Shown here piece by piece: positions 8,099-17,407 of a stretch of 64,000 nucleotides of DNA. Where the stretch lies: the NCBI GenBank assembly GCA_020445255.1, contig JAGRGY010000013.1, positions 70,939 to 134,938 of the forward strand. Reading direction: 5' to 3'. Position numbers and translations under genes: made by a program. Position 1 is the stretch's first letter. The number at the start of each line of letters is the position of its first letter. This DNA comes from Gammaproteobacteria bacterium. GTDB lineage: Bacteria; Pseudomonadota; Gammaproteobacteria; Chromatiales; Chromatiaceae. A model generated the notes under the pieces. It did not search any database. It was given only the letters and a program-made list of their open reading frames with translations, and had not been told where the DNA came from.

Positions 8099-9783
8099 CC
8101 CTATTCTGGATAATCGCGGCCGCCATGATCGTCGCGGCCCTGGCCCTGCTCGCGCCCACCCTGCTGCGCAGCCACGCCGCCCGGGAAGACGCCAGCGAAC
8201 GCTTCAACATCGAGATCGCGCGCGAACGCCTCGCCGACCTGACGAGGCAGAAAGACGCCGGTGAACTTTCCGACGAAGAGTACAACCAGGCCCGCAACGA
8301 ACTCGAATTGGCGCTGGCCGTCGACCTCGAAGGCACCGCGCGTCCGGCGCCCCAGGCGCAGAGTGGTGGACGCTGGGCATTGCTCGCGGCTGCCCTGCTG
8401 GTACCCGCCATCACGATAACGATCTACCTGCAGATCGGTTCGCCCAATCTGATCGAGGCGAGACCCGCCGCACCGCCACCGGTCGCGAGCCACGCCGGCA
8501 ACGCTGAGATGCCGTCGCTCGACGTGCTGGTCAAACGTCTGCGCGACCGCATGGAGGCCGAGCCGGGCAATGTCGAGGGCTGGTTCCTCCTCGGCCGCAC
8601 CTACATGCGACTGCAGAACTATCCGGATTCGGTATACGCCTTCGAAAAGGTCGTCGAACTGCAACCCAACGACCCCGCGGGTCTGGTATCACTGGCGGAC
8701 GCATTGACGATGCGCGACGGGCGCAACATCGGTCAACGCGCCACCGGGCTGCTGCAACGTGCACTCGAGATCGACCCGAACAACATCACCGCATTGTGGC
8801 TGCTCGGCATCGGCGCGGCCGACCACGGTGACAACGCCAAAGCCCTTGCGCTCTGGCAGCGCGCGTACCCGTTGCTCGATGGCCAGCCGCGGATGCAGAC
8901 CGAGCTCGGCCAGATGATCACCCAGGCGGGCGGCACACCGCCATCGAGCACCGCACAGCTGCCGCCGATCATGGCCCCGGCCACTGCGGCAGTGTCAGGC
9001 GCCGGGACCGGCGCACCGGGTTCGGAATCCGGCGGTGCGTCGGTCGTCGTCGATGTCGCACTGGCCCCGGCCCTGCTTGCCAACGTATCGCCCGACGACA
9101 CGGTATTCGTGCTCGCACGCGCAGAGAGTGGGCCTCCTATGCCATTGGCGGTCGCCCGCCACCGCGTGTCCGAGCTGCCGTTGAAGGTCACGCTGACGGA
9201 TGCGATGGCCATGATGCCTGCCATGCGCCTTTCCGCGTTCCCACGCGTCAAGGTCAGCGCCAAGGTATCCAAGAGCGGCCAGGCCGGTACACAGCCGGGC
9301 GACCTGCTCGCCGACGACGTGGTCGTCGAACCGGCGACGACGAAAGACGCCGTGTCGCTGCTGATCGATCACGTCGCCCCCGGTTCGGGGGCGGTGACCG
9401 GACAGGCCGCGACGGCGCCACCGGCGGTCGGCGGGGCATCGGTCGGCGTCCAGGTTGCATTGGCGCCCGAACTGCTGGACAAGGCGGCCCCCGACGATAC
9501 CGTGTTCGTGCTGGCGCGCGCCGAGAGCGGACCGCCGATGCCGCTGGCCGTAGCGCGCCATCGGGTGTCGGAGCTGCCACTTGAGGTCACGCTGACCGAC
9601 GCCATGGCGATGATGCCGACGATGCGCCTGTCCGCGTTTCCGCGCGTCAAGGTCAGCGCCAAGGTATCCAAGAGCGGCCAGGCCGGAACCCGGCCGGGCG
9701 ATCTGCTTGCGGACGACGTCGTCGTCGAGCCGGCAAAGGCCGACGGCGGCGTGCAACTGCTGATCAACCGCGTGGCGCAGTAG
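8095..9783 (+). CDS. ccmI: Apocytochrome chaperone CcmI with duplicated C-terminal domain
   Basis: This 562-residue protein has two N-terminal membrane segments with a cytoplasmic coiled loop between them, then periplasmic TPR repeats (about residues 145-275) that bind the C-terminus of apocytochromes. The C-terminal domain, usually single, occurs twice (about 315-428 and 448-560) with near-identical protein sequence, which makes it longer than typical CcmI. The ATG at 8095 overlaps the ccmH stop; longer in-frame starts inside ccmH are rejected. It ends the ccm operon. Confidence 0.93.
   Translation: MTLFWIIAAAMIVAALALLAPTLLRSHAAREDASERFNIEIARERLADLTRQKDAGELSDEEYNQARNELELALAVDLEGTARPAPQAQSGGRWALLAAALLVPAITITIYLQIGSPNLIEARPAAPPPVASHAGNAEMPSLDVLVKRLRDRMEAEPGNVEGWFLLGRTYMRLQNYPDSVYAFEKVVELQPNDPAGLVSLADALTMRDGRNIGQRATGLLQRALEIDPNNITALWLLGIGAADHGDNAKALALWQRAYPLLDGQPRMQTELGQMITQAGGTPPSSTAQLPPIMAPATAAVSGAGTGAPGSESGGASVVVDVALAPALLANVSPDDTVFVLARAESGPPMPLAVARHRVSELPLKVTLTDAMAMMPAMRLSAFPRVKVSAKVSKSGQAGTQPGDLLADDVVVEPATTKDAVSLLIDHVAPGSGAVTGQAATAPPAVGGASVGVQVALAPELLDKAAPDDTVFVLARAESGPPMPLAVARHRVSELPLEVTLTDAMAMMPTMRLSAFPRVKVSAKVSKSGQAGTRPGDLLADDVVVEPAKADGGVQLLINRVAQ
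9037..9777 (+). repeat. Tandem duplication within ccmI
   Basis: Two copies of about 345 bases begin at 9037 and 9436 (period 399 bases, 133 codons). The protein copies are nearly identical. At DNA level the first part differs at many third positions, whereas a stretch of more than 40 bases near the end of the copies (from about 9242 and 9641) is identical, which may mark recent gene conversion. Confidence 0.93.
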
Positions 9784-9788
9784 GCGCG

Positions 9789-9807
9789 CTGCGCCGGCCC
9801 GGCGCAG
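9789..9807. terminator. Hairpin between convergent ccmI and DsrC-like gene
   Basis: A 19-base perfect palindrome sits between the two convergent stop codons. It has no T run on either strand, so it is a weak terminator candidate. Confidence 0.35.
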
Positions 9808-9820
9808 GGGCTCCGCGAAA

Positions 9821-10168
9821 TCAGCCCATATAGCTCAGCGCCTCCGGGCCGGGATTGGGCAGGCCGGCGATCTGCCACAACTGCCGACAGGTTCCGAATG
9901 AACGTTTGACCGCGTCACGTTCGACCCCCAGCCGGTGACACATGTTGCGCATCGGCGGCATGGCGCCGAGACGGAAATACTTGTCGCGTACGAAGTCGAT
10001 GATCATCCACTGGGTCGCACCCAGCCCGCCCAGCCCGTGACTCTGGGCGAGGCTTTGCGCAATTTCTCGGTTCCACTGCCTGCGGTCGAGCAGAAAACCG
10101 TCGTCATCGAGCGGCAGTGCCGGAATGCCACCGGCCTTCGCCGGTTGCGTCGCTGCTGCAAGGGGCAT
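9821..10168 (-). CDS. DsrC/TusE-family sulfur-relay-like protein lacking the C-terminal cysteine
   Basis: This 115-residue protein keeps the core of the DsrC family (a DFVRDKYFRLG helix region and the IAGLPNP segment near the end). In DsrC and TusE the C-terminus carries a penultimate Cys that accepts sulfur; here the chain continues as GPEALSYMG without Cys. One Cys remains in SFGTCRQLWQIAGL, near the place of the second conserved Cys, and another in the MCHRLG segment. A classical persulfide or trisulfide carrier role is therefore doubtful, and a regulatory role as proposed for single-Cys relatives is possible. ATG at 10168 is preferred over the upstream TTG because AGGAG lies 7 bases before it. 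Confidence 0.85.
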   Translation of the reverse strand: MPLAAATQPAKAGGIPALPLDDDGFLLDRRQWNREIAQSLAQSHGLGGLGATQWMIIDFVRDKYFRLGAMPPMRNMCHRLGVERDAVKRSFGTCRQLWQIAGLPNPGPEALSYMG

Positions 10169-10174
10169 CGTCAA

Positions 10175-10880
10175 ACTCCTGAACCTGACCAGTTCCTGTT
10201 GAATACATGTCGACGTGACATCGGGGCTCGCGAGCCGTACCCCCCGAAGTCCGTGCCGGAAGCATAGACTGGTTATTTTGATGTGGTCATATATTTATTC
10301 GATGATTTGGATTGTTTTCGCGAACCCGCTGACCGGTCACTCGAACAAGGGCGCCCGTCGGCACATCCCGGTAACGGAAATCCGCCGGCCACACCGGCTG
10401 CCTGACCCGAGTGGGCGACCGGTTCGCCGCGTCCCGACCTCGCCAAGCCAGGCATCGCGGTGCCGGTTCCGGGTCGACGGCGCTGTCGACGGATGCGACC
10501 GGCCGACGACTCCGGGGTCCGAGCGTCTTCCGGCATCACGTGACGATCACCCAGCATGGCGCAGGCCGAGCAAACAGATCCACTCATCACCACTGCCCGA
10601 ACACCTCAACCGCACGTGTCGTGCAGCGCGACACGGCGCGTCGAGTCCCTGCAGACCATCGCGATGCAGAGAAATGAAGCGAATGCAAAGGACTGTCGAC
10701 GGGCACGCGGTCGATTCTGACAGCGTCGTTGTTATCGCACCCCCAATCGGAGAGAATTGGCCGCCCGACCTTGCGGCAACCGTGACGCAAACCGGAGAAG
10801 CCGCGCAGCGGCGTGAGTACAGCCCGCCGTTCATAGAACGGCCCGACGTCGCAGTGACGTCGAAACGACGATCAGTTCGA
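10175..10880. other. Gene-free stretch before tRNA-Arg
   Basis: About 700 bases have no supportable gene. A notable AT-rich island lies around 10265-10320, probably the promoter of the DsrC-like gene or of a leftward transcript. Open frames here have no ribosome site or recognisable product. The last part should contain the tRNA promoter, but no clear -35/-10 pair was assigned. Confidence 0.5.
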
Positions 10881-10957
10881 GCGCCCGTAGCTCAGTTGGA
10901 TAGAGTACAGCCCTCCGAAGGCTGGGGTCACAGGTTCGAATCCTGTCGGGCGCGCCA
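10881..10957 (+). tRNA. tRNA-Arg (anticodon CCG)
   Basis: The 77-base cloverleaf has acceptor stem GCGCCCG/CGGGCGC, D-loop AGCTCAGTTGGATAGAGT, anticodon stem CAGCC/GGCTG with loop CTCCGAA (anticodon CCG, codon CGG), T-loop GGTTCGAATCC and an encoded CCA end. No integrase or duplicated 3' end was seen next to it. Confidence 0.96.
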
Positions 10958-11082
10958 ATTCCCCTTACCCAACCTCGACGCCGTCAGCGGGCGCGACCGG
11001 AATTCCCGGACACACTCCGCATGATCCGCCCAAACGGTTGGACTAGCCTGAATGCAGTCGCAATACATCCGGGAGCTTGCCG

Positions 11083-11484
11083 ATGCGCCGCCTTTTGATC
11101 GCGTCAATGCTATGCGTCGTCGCCGCTGGAGCGTCGGCCGCCGACAGTCAGCCACGTGCCTACATCATCAGCCCGGCCGACGGCGCTGTCGTGAGTAGCC
11201 CGGTCACGGTCGTATTCGGCCTGGAGGGGTTCGGCGTCGCACCCGCAGGAACGCAAAAAGAAAAGACGGGCCACCACCATCTGATCATCGATGCGCCGTT
11301 GCCGGACCTGGGCAAACCGATCCCGGCCGACGAACACTACCGCCACTTCGGCGGTGGACAAACCCAGACCTCGGTCGATCTCGCACCGGGTAGACACACG
11401 CTGCAGTTGTTGCTCGGGGACCACGCCCACGTGCCGCACGCGCAGCCCGTCTATTCCGACGTCGTCACGATTACCGTCAGATAG
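11083..11484 (+). CDS. Exported DUF4399 protein
   Basis: This 133-residue protein has a clear signal peptide (MRRLLIASMLCVVAAGASAA) and a single DUF4399 domain with GHHHLIID, HFGGGQT and LLLGDHAHVPH motifs. The many His residues suggest metal binding, but the function of the family is not established. ATG at 11083 is chosen over the TTG at 11077 because GGAG lies 7 bases upstream. It stands alone just after the tRNA. Confidence 0.88.
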   Translation: MRRLLIASMLCVVAAGASAADSQPRAYIISPADGAVVSSPVTVVFGLEGFGVAPAGTQKEKTGHHHLIIDAPLPDLGKPIPADEHYRHFGGGQTQTSVDLAPGRHTLQLLLGDHAHVPHAQPVYSDVVTITVR

Positions 11485-11630
11485 CGCCCCCAGCCGGTCG
11501 GGCGGGTACCTGTGTCGCCCAATTCCGACACCCGCATACCGTGGCGAAAAGCCGTTAAGGACTCCGCGCGCCGACCCGCGGGATCTTCCACATCCGGTGG
11601 CTGATACCGGTCACAGGCCATTTGTGCGGA

Positions 11631-14381
11631 TCATGGCTGCGACCGCCGCGACTCGCGTGACGCGTCTGCCACGAGACGATCGGCCTCGTGCTGCAGTCGG
11701 CTCAAACACGAGCCGGCACGCTCGACATCGCGGTCGGAAACCGTCTGTTCCAGGTGCCGCAGCGCCTCCGCCAGTGCCGGCAGCGCGCATGCCGCTACGG
11801 ACCCGCTCAAGCGATGAACCAGCTGCCATATGCGCTCCCAGTCGCACGCTCCGTAGCGGTCATGAAGCGTGGACAAGACCCCGGGTAGCTGGGCCAGCAA
11901 CCGCGCAAACAACTCGTCTGCCACCGCGGCGTCGCCACCCGCAATGCGGACCGCCGCCTCACGGTCGCGTACCGAAAGGGAGCGCGCATTGCCCGCGCCT
12001 TCCGTTAGCGGCACGCCCGGTGACGGTGGCTCAGGCGCTACCGCTACGCCCTGAATCACGCGTCCCAACACGTCGCAAAGCAGTCCCTCGCTGAGCGGTT
12101 TGACGAGACAGGCGTCGATGAATGGGCTACCCACCAGGCGTTCCTGGACGCTCGCGTCCGCGGTCAACACGATGACTGGCGAAGCGGCATAGCGGTCGAT
12201 GGCACGCAGTTGTCGCGCGAACTCGATTCCGTCCACACCCGGCATGTGCATATCGACGAGAAACAGGTCAATGTTGCGTCGATGCGCGAGGCGCAGGGCG
12301 ACCTCTCCGTCGCTGGCCAGCAGCGTCTGCGCGCCGTGCGCGCGCAACAGCCGGTCGGTCAGATCCAGGTTGATCTCGTTGTCGTCGGCAATGAGGACGA
12401 TGAAGCCGTCCAGTCGCAGCGACGACTCCGGGTACTGCGAGGGTTCCGCCGCCGTGCGGCGATCGTCCCCGAGCAAACCCCTGACGGCTCCGGACAACAG
12501 GCTGGCGCGCAGCGGATAGCGCTGCGCACAGCAGTCCGGCTCACCATCCAGCAGACGCTCGAGGTCCTCTCCAACGACCGTTACCAACAGGCAGACCGGT
12601 GCGGTCGAGACGCGGCGGATCGCGCTCAGTGCTGCAACGATGTCGCCGCGTGTCGGCTCGCCTGGCCTTCGCACCAGCCAAAGATCGGGCTCGATGGCCT
12701 CCAGCCTATCCGGCACGTTCTCCCAATGCTGAGCCGTAAATCCGGCACGCGTGAGCATGTTGATCAGCGCCCGTGCCGACAGGGGATGACGGTCGACGAT
12801 GGCCACGCGGCGCGCCGGACCTGCCATCTGCACCGTTTCTCGGGGACTGCGCTGCCGCTCCACGTCGAACGGTATTCGGACCGTGAAACGCGAACCCTCC
12901 CCCACGCGGCTCTCGAGCGCGATCGAACCACCCATGGCCTCGACCAGCGAGCGCGCGATGCTCAGACCGAGGCCAGTACCCCCATACAGTCGCCGTGTTG
13001 ACGCAGGCCCCTGCGTGAACGGCTGGAACAGTCCCCCGATCGCTTCCTCCGGGATACCGATACCGGTATCGCTGACTGAGACGATCAGCTCGACATCGGC
13101 ACCCGCGTCCGGATCCTGATCGGCAACCGGACCCGTTCGGGCATGCAGCAACACCTCACCGTGCTGGGTGAACTTCACAGCGTTGCCGACAAGATTGGTC
13201 AACACGTGCCGCAGGCGCGTGACATCGCCGAGCATTCGCTCGGGTACGTCCGACTCGACGAGCGCTATCAGATCGAGGCGTTTTTCCTGCGCCTGCGGCG
13301 TCAACAGGCCGATCACGTCGTCGACCGCTTCACGCGGGTCGAACAACACGCGCTCGATTCGCACCTGACCCGATTCCATCTCGGAGAAATCGAGAATGTC
13401 GTTGATGATCTCCAGCAGATGATTCGCCGAACGGATGATGGTGTCGAGGAATTCACGCTGGCTTTCGTCAAGCCTGGTCTTTTTCAGCAGCCCCGCGAAA
13501 CCCAATACCCCGTTCATCGGTGTCCGGATCTCGTGGCTCATGTTGGCGAGAAACTCGGATTTCGCCGCGTTGGCGTCGCGCTCGCGGGCCCTCGACCGCT
13601 CCAGGTCGACGTTCCTCAGTTCGAGTTCGGTGAGCGCCGCACGCAGGTCCGCGGTGGCCTGATCGACCCGCCCGCGCAGGTCCTGTGCCGACGATGCGAT
13701 GCGCTCGGACATGCTGTTGAAGCCGCTCTGCAGTTCGCCGATTTCACCGGACGTCGGCCGCTCGATCCGCGTCGCCAGGTCGCCCTGCTGCACCCGGCTC
13801 ACCACCGCGCGCAACTCCTCGATCGGACGCACGATCTGGCGCGCGGCAAGGATCGCGAGCAGCAACGCCAATACCACCGAGAACGCCGTTATCAACAGCG
13901 CATTGCGTTTGACGCGCTGCCTGGCCTGAGCGACAGCACGGTCGCTGAAGGTCACGCTGACGACGCCGAGCACGGGTTCGTCGGCAGTGCCTGGATCGTC
14001 GATCTCCAACACCGGAGCGACGACCGTTGCCTCAAACTCACGCAACATCTCGCCGCTGTCGACACCGTCCGAGCGGTACGATTTGGCCGCAACGCGGTCG
14101 TCGCGGTTGCGGATCTCGCAAGCGCGGATCTCACGGTCGCTGTCGAGCAGGCGTTCGCACGCAACCTGCAGCATCGACGTGTCACCACTGAACAATCCGA
14201 TAACGGCCACCGAAGCCAGCTGCCGGGCCTGCGCATCGCCGCGTCCGTCGAACGCGGCCTGCAGGTCGTCGATGCGCGTGTTGACGGCATACGACGACAA
14301 CAGGAAGGCAAGCAGTCCGATCGGCAGCAAGGCCGTCAGCAGGATTCGCCCGAAGATGGTCTTTGGTGGAAACAAGCTCAT
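11631..14381 (-). CDS. Hybrid sensor histidine kinase, BarA/GacS-like domain order
   Basis: This 916-residue protein has two membrane helices (about 10-30 and 160-180) around a periplasmic sensor, then HAMP, HisKA with H283 in SHEIRTPMNG, HATPase (N400, G-boxes DTGIGIPEE and GGTGLGLS), a receiver-like domain (about 525-640), a true receiver with D710 (FLVDMHMPG) and K761, and an Hpt domain with H856 in HRLSGSV. The first receiver has lost its phospho-accepting Asp (DLWLVRR). This matches BarA/GacS/TorS-type phosphorelays. No response regulator with a DNA-binding domain is next to it. It is the last gene of an operon with a periplasmic binding protein and a TonB receptor and overlaps the former by 4 bases. 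Confidence 0.93.
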   Translation of the reverse strand: MSLFPPKTIFGRILLTALLPIGLLAFLLSSYAVNTRIDDLQAAFDGRGDAQARQLASVAVIGLFSGDTSMLQVACERLLDSDREIRACEIRNRDDRVAAKSYRSDGVDSGEMLREFEATVVAPVLEIDDPGTADEPVLGVVSVTFSDRAVAQARQRVKRNALLITAFSVVLALLLAILAARQIVRPIEELRAVVSRVQQGDLATRIERPTSGEIGELQSGFNSMSERIASSAQDLRGRVDQATADLRAALTELELRNVDLERSRARERDANAAKSEFLANMSHEIRTPMNGVLGFAGLLKKTRLDESQREFLDTIIRSANHLLEIINDILDFSEMESGQVRIERVLFDPREAVDDVIGLLTPQAQEKRLDLIALVESDVPERMLGDVTRLRHVLTNLVGNAVKFTQHGEVLLHARTGPVADQDPDAGADVELIVSVSDTGIGIPEEAIGGLFQPFTQGPASTRRLYGGTGLGLSIARSLVEAMGGSIALESRVGEGSRFTVRIPFDVERQRSPRETVQMAGPARRVAIVDRHPLSARALINMLTRAGFTAQHWENVPDRLEAIEPDLWLVRRPGEPTRGDIVAALSAIRRVSTAPVCLLVTVVGEDLERLLDGEPDCCAQRYPLRASLLSGAVRGLLGDDRRTAAEPSQYPESSLRLDGFIVLIADDNEINLDLTDRLLRAHGAQTLLASDGEVALRLAHRRNIDLFLVDMHMPGVDGIEFARQLRAIDRYAASPVIVLTADASVQERLVGSPFIDACLVKPLSEGLLCDVLGRVIQGVAVAPEPPSPGVPLTEGAGNARSLSVRDREAAVRIAGGDAAVADELFARLLAQLPGVLSTLHDRYGACDWERIWQLVHRLSGSVAACALPALAEALRHLEQTVSDRDVERAGSCLSRLQHEADRLVADASRESRRSQP

Positions 14382-15352
14382 CGTGCCGCGCCCTCCAGTC
14401 GGTGCAGCAATGTGTCCTCGATCAACGACGGCAGACGCAGTGACTTCGCCACGTCTGCATTGATCGCCACGGAAAAAACAGTGCCGTAGTCCGGTGGTGA
14501 CAGCCTGCCGTCACGCCGAAACGAGCGGATGCGCTGCGTGATCGCAGCCCCGACATCGGGCGGCGATGCGAACACCGCAGCGGCCGCCCCGGCCTTGACC
14601 ATCGCGCGCGAATAGCCGACGACCGGTATGCCGGCGCTGTACGTGGTCAGCAGGATCGAATACACGGTGTTGCGGTTGAATACCGCGGGGTCCGGCAATG
14701 CCAACAGCACGTCGATGTCGTCCACGAGGTGGCGCAGCGACGGACCCACCGCGCCCGAGTCCGCCACGTCCGCGACCTGCAGCACGTAACCCAGATCGTC
14801 GGCGACGCGTTCCAGCTCCGCACGCCGGGCACGCGAGACATCACCGAGCATCACACCGACGCGCCGTGCATCGGGTACGACCTGGCGGATCAGCTCGAAC
14901 TGCCGCAGCGACGGCTGGTCGATGTACAACGCGCTGTCACGGTGCTTGTCCGGTGCGCAGCAATCCGCAAGTTCCTGCCATACGGTCAAGGGCAGGAAGC
15001 CGTAGAGCCTCGGCGTGCTTCCGGGGGTGCGTGCGACGATCTCGCCGGCATCACTGCCGACCGCGACAACCAGATCCGCGGCGGCATCGACCGCCGCGAT
15101 CTGCCGTGCATCGAGACCGATCGGCGTTACCTGATAGGCGTCGACGCAGTCAACATGACAATCCGTACCCAGTGCCTTTGTGATCGATTCCCGGACCGCC
15201 GCGACGCGCGGATCGTTCTGATTGCCGACCAGAGCGACCCGCATCGGTGGCGAATCGGCCGCGTGCGCAACCGTGCCGTGGCACAAGGCGACGAAGGCGA
15301 GCATCGCCAGACCCACCGAGCCACAGGCGCGGACAAGGGCAAGGAACCTCAT
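14378..15352 (-). CDS. Periplasmic binding protein of the ABC-substrate-binding type (PF04392-like)
   Basis: This 324-residue protein has a signal peptide (cleavage probably after AHA) and the two-lobe periplasmic binding fold of uncharacterised ABC substrate-binding proteins. There is no permease or ATPase gene beside it. Instead it is sandwiched between a TonB receptor and a hybrid sensor kinase whose start it overlaps by 4 bases. It probably serves as the ligand-binding partner of the kinase, by analogy with TorT-TorS, rather than as a transporter part. The ligand is not known. Confidence 0.82.
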   Translation of the reverse strand: MRFLALVRACGSVGLAMLAFVALCHGTVAHAADSPPMRVALVGNQNDPRVAAVRESITKALGTDCHVDCVDAYQVTPIGLDARQIAAVDAAADLVVAVGSDAGEIVARTPGSTPRLYGFLPLTVWQELADCCAPDKHRDSALYIDQPSLRQFELIRQVVPDARRVGVMLGDVSRARRAELERVADDLGYVLQVADVADSGAVGPSLRHLVDDIDVLLALPDPAVFNRNTVYSILLTTYSAGIPVVGYSRAMVKAGAAAAVFASPPDVGAAITQRIRSFRRDGRLSPPDYGTVFSVAINADVAKSLRLPSLIEDTLLHRLEGAAR

Positions 15353-15391
15353 GGGCGACGGCCGCCGCTCAGCCCGGCCGGGCAGACACGA

Positions 15392-17407
15392 TCATCGCAG
15401 GCTGACCTTGACCTGCGCATAGATGCGGCGTTCAGCGAGGTTGCCGTTCACGTCGGAGCCCGTGGTGGGCGTGAACTCCCAATACGGATCATCAAAGATG
15501 TTTTGCACGTTGAGCGACAATTCGATGTCGCCGTTTTCTTGTCTCAGCCGTTTGCTCAGCCGGGCGTCCACCCGGCTCTGTTGATCGACGTGGAACCCCT
15601 CGCCAAGCCATTCCATCCGCGACACATAGTTCCAGGTGCCGCTGACCTGCCAACCATCGCCGAACCGCCGCGAACCCAACAGTGTGAGCGTGTGTTCCGG
15701 CACACTCTCCTTCGCCGGTCGCGGATTGCCGCGGCTCGACGGCGTCGGATTCCCAAATGCGTCGATTCGGAACAGGTAGCCACCCTGAGCCCTGGCGTAG
15801 GCATAGGCAAGGTGAATCAGCGAATCCGTGCTCGGGCGCAGCCGGGCCTGCAGTTCGACCCCGCCGGTGCTGACCGCGCCGGCGTCGTCGAAGCGCAGCG
15901 GCGCACCCGGCAGACCTGCATCACGGAACGAATAAAGCACGTGGTCGACCTCGTGACGGAACAGACGCAGATCGATGTTGCCGTCGACCGACGGCAGTTC
16001 GATCATGTAGCCAAGCTCGTAGCTGTTCACATCTTCCGGCTTGTTGTCCGCCGTCCCCAGCAGTTCGATCGCATCCGGCGAGGCCGGTGTCAGCAGAATG
16101 TCCACCTTGAGTTCGCCGTGCTGTTCGAGCACGGTCGGCATGCGGTAGGCGCGTGCCGCGCTGACGCGCAGCGTCTGATTCGTCATCAACTGCCAGTTCA
16201 ATGCAACGCGCGGTGACAGGTATTCGCCAAACGCGTCGAATGTCTCACCCATCAGGCCGGCGTTGACCGCCAGGTCGGGGGTGGCGTGCCATTCCACGTT
16301 GGCGAACAGGCGCGCCATGTCACGCTGGATCTCGTCCGCGGTATCGAACACCCCTGCACCGCTCGCCTGGTCGCGACGCAGGCCGGCGCCCCAGGAGACG
16401 CGCCAACCCTCGGCCGGCGACCAGCGGTGCTGCACCTCGATGTCGTAGCGGTGGGTGGACAGGCTGTAGTCGATGTTCAGTGGAAAACCGGATCCGGGAT
16501 CGACGAAGGTCACGTCGTCGGGGCTCTGGAAGGCATTGTGAAACGCCTGAACCCGCACATCCTGATCATCCGAGATCGCGTGCTCCCAGATCAGCTGCTG
16601 GTAGCTCGACCGGAACAATCGGTTGCGTGGGATGCGGAAGGCCTCGCTGTGGAAAGGGGTTTCCCTGACACCGGCATTGAAGCTCCAGGTGTCACGCGCC
16701 GCGGCATGATAGACGCCGCGGAAATTGAACAACCGCGACGTGCTGTCGTCGAACTTGTCGGGAAAACCACTGTTGCCGGCATAGCTGGCGGTTACCCCGA
16801 AGGCGAACTGATCCGCGCGCCCGGACAAGGCGAGCTCGCCTTCGCGTGTCTTCGCGCTACCAACCATCCCCCGGAACATCGCGCTGTCAACGGACTCTGG
16901 ACTGCGCGTGATGATGTTGATGGTGCCGAGGAAGGCATTCGAACCGTAGGCGGCAGCGTTCGCGCCGCGTACCACCTCGATGCGCTCGATCTCGTCCAGC
17001 GTCAATGGCAGTGCCGACCAGATCACGCCGCTGATACCCGGGTTGTAGACCGGGCGCCCGTCGACGAGCACCTGCATGCGCCGCGGAAACTGGTCGGCGA
17101 AGCCCTGGTAGGTGGTGATGGCGTCGATCCCCTCGGTGTAGGTGACCTGAAACCCGGGTACCAGGCGTAACAACTCGGCCACGTTCACGGCACTCGAGGC
17201 CTCGATCAGTTCGCGGTCGATCACCGTGATCGCGACCGGCACCTCGTTGATCGGCTGGACCAGGCGCGACGCGCTGAGGACGGTCGGCATCGGGGCAAAA
17301 AAATCCGCCTCGGTGAAATCGAAATCGCCGTCACCGGCGTGGGCATGGGCGGCCGCCACCCCCAGCAGACCGGCCGCGAGGAATGACGTTAGACGGGATC
17401 TCGACAT
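15392..17407 (-). CDS. TonB-dependent outer-membrane receptor
   Basis: This 671-residue protein has a signal peptide, a plug domain (VPVAITVIDRELIEAS and the GISGVIWSALPLTLDEIERIEVV-type segment, about residues 50-170) and a 22-strand type barrel ending in aromatic or basic alternation (IYAQVKVSLR). It resembles BtuB/CirA-type receptors in size. It would bring an unknown ligand through the outer membrane. It heads the operon receptor, binding protein, hybrid kinase, so the imported compound may also be the kinase signal. No cobalamin riboswitch box or Fur-like box was found upstream. Confidence 0.92.
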   Translation of the reverse strand: MSRSRLTSFLAAGLLGVAAAHAHAGDGDFDFTEADFFAPMPTVLSASRLVQPINEVPVAITVIDRELIEASSAVNVAELLRLVPGFQVTYTEGIDAITTYQGFADQFPRRMQVLVDGRPVYNPGISGVIWSALPLTLDEIERIEVVRGANAAAYGSNAFLGTINIITRSPESVDSAMFRGMVGSAKTREGELALSGRADQFAFGVTASYAGNSGFPDKFDDSTSRLFNFRGVYHAAARDTWSFNAGVRETPFHSEAFRIPRNRLFRSSYQQLIWEHAISDDQDVRVQAFHNAFQSPDDVTFVDPGSGFPLNIDYSLSTHRYDIEVQHRWSPAEGWRVSWGAGLRRDQASGAGVFDTADEIQRDMARLFANVEWHATPDLAVNAGLMGETFDAFGEYLSPRVALNWQLMTNQTLRVSAARAYRMPTVLEQHGELKVDILLTPASPDAIELLGTADNKPEDVNSYELGYMIELPSVDGNIDLRLFRHEVDHVLYSFRDAGLPGAPLRFDDAGAVSTGGVELQARLRPSTDSLIHLAYAYARAQGGYLFRIDAFGNPTPSSRGNPRPAKESVPEHTLTLLGSRRFGDGWQVSGTWNYVSRMEWLGEGFHVDQQSRVDARLSKRLRQENGDIELSLNVQNIFDDPYWEFTPTTGSDVNGNLAERRIYAQVKVSLR

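Noticed and set aside
10175..10880. A gene or integrated element beside tRNA-Arg
   Set aside because: No integrase, no repeated tRNA end and no ribosome site for the open frames.
10928..11155. A 75-codon minus-strand frame across the tRNA
   Set aside because: Its C-terminus (WRARQDSNL) is the usual false translation of a tRNA complement.
14378..15352. Complete ABC importer
   Set aside because: Only the binding protein is present; there is no permease or ATPase in the operon.
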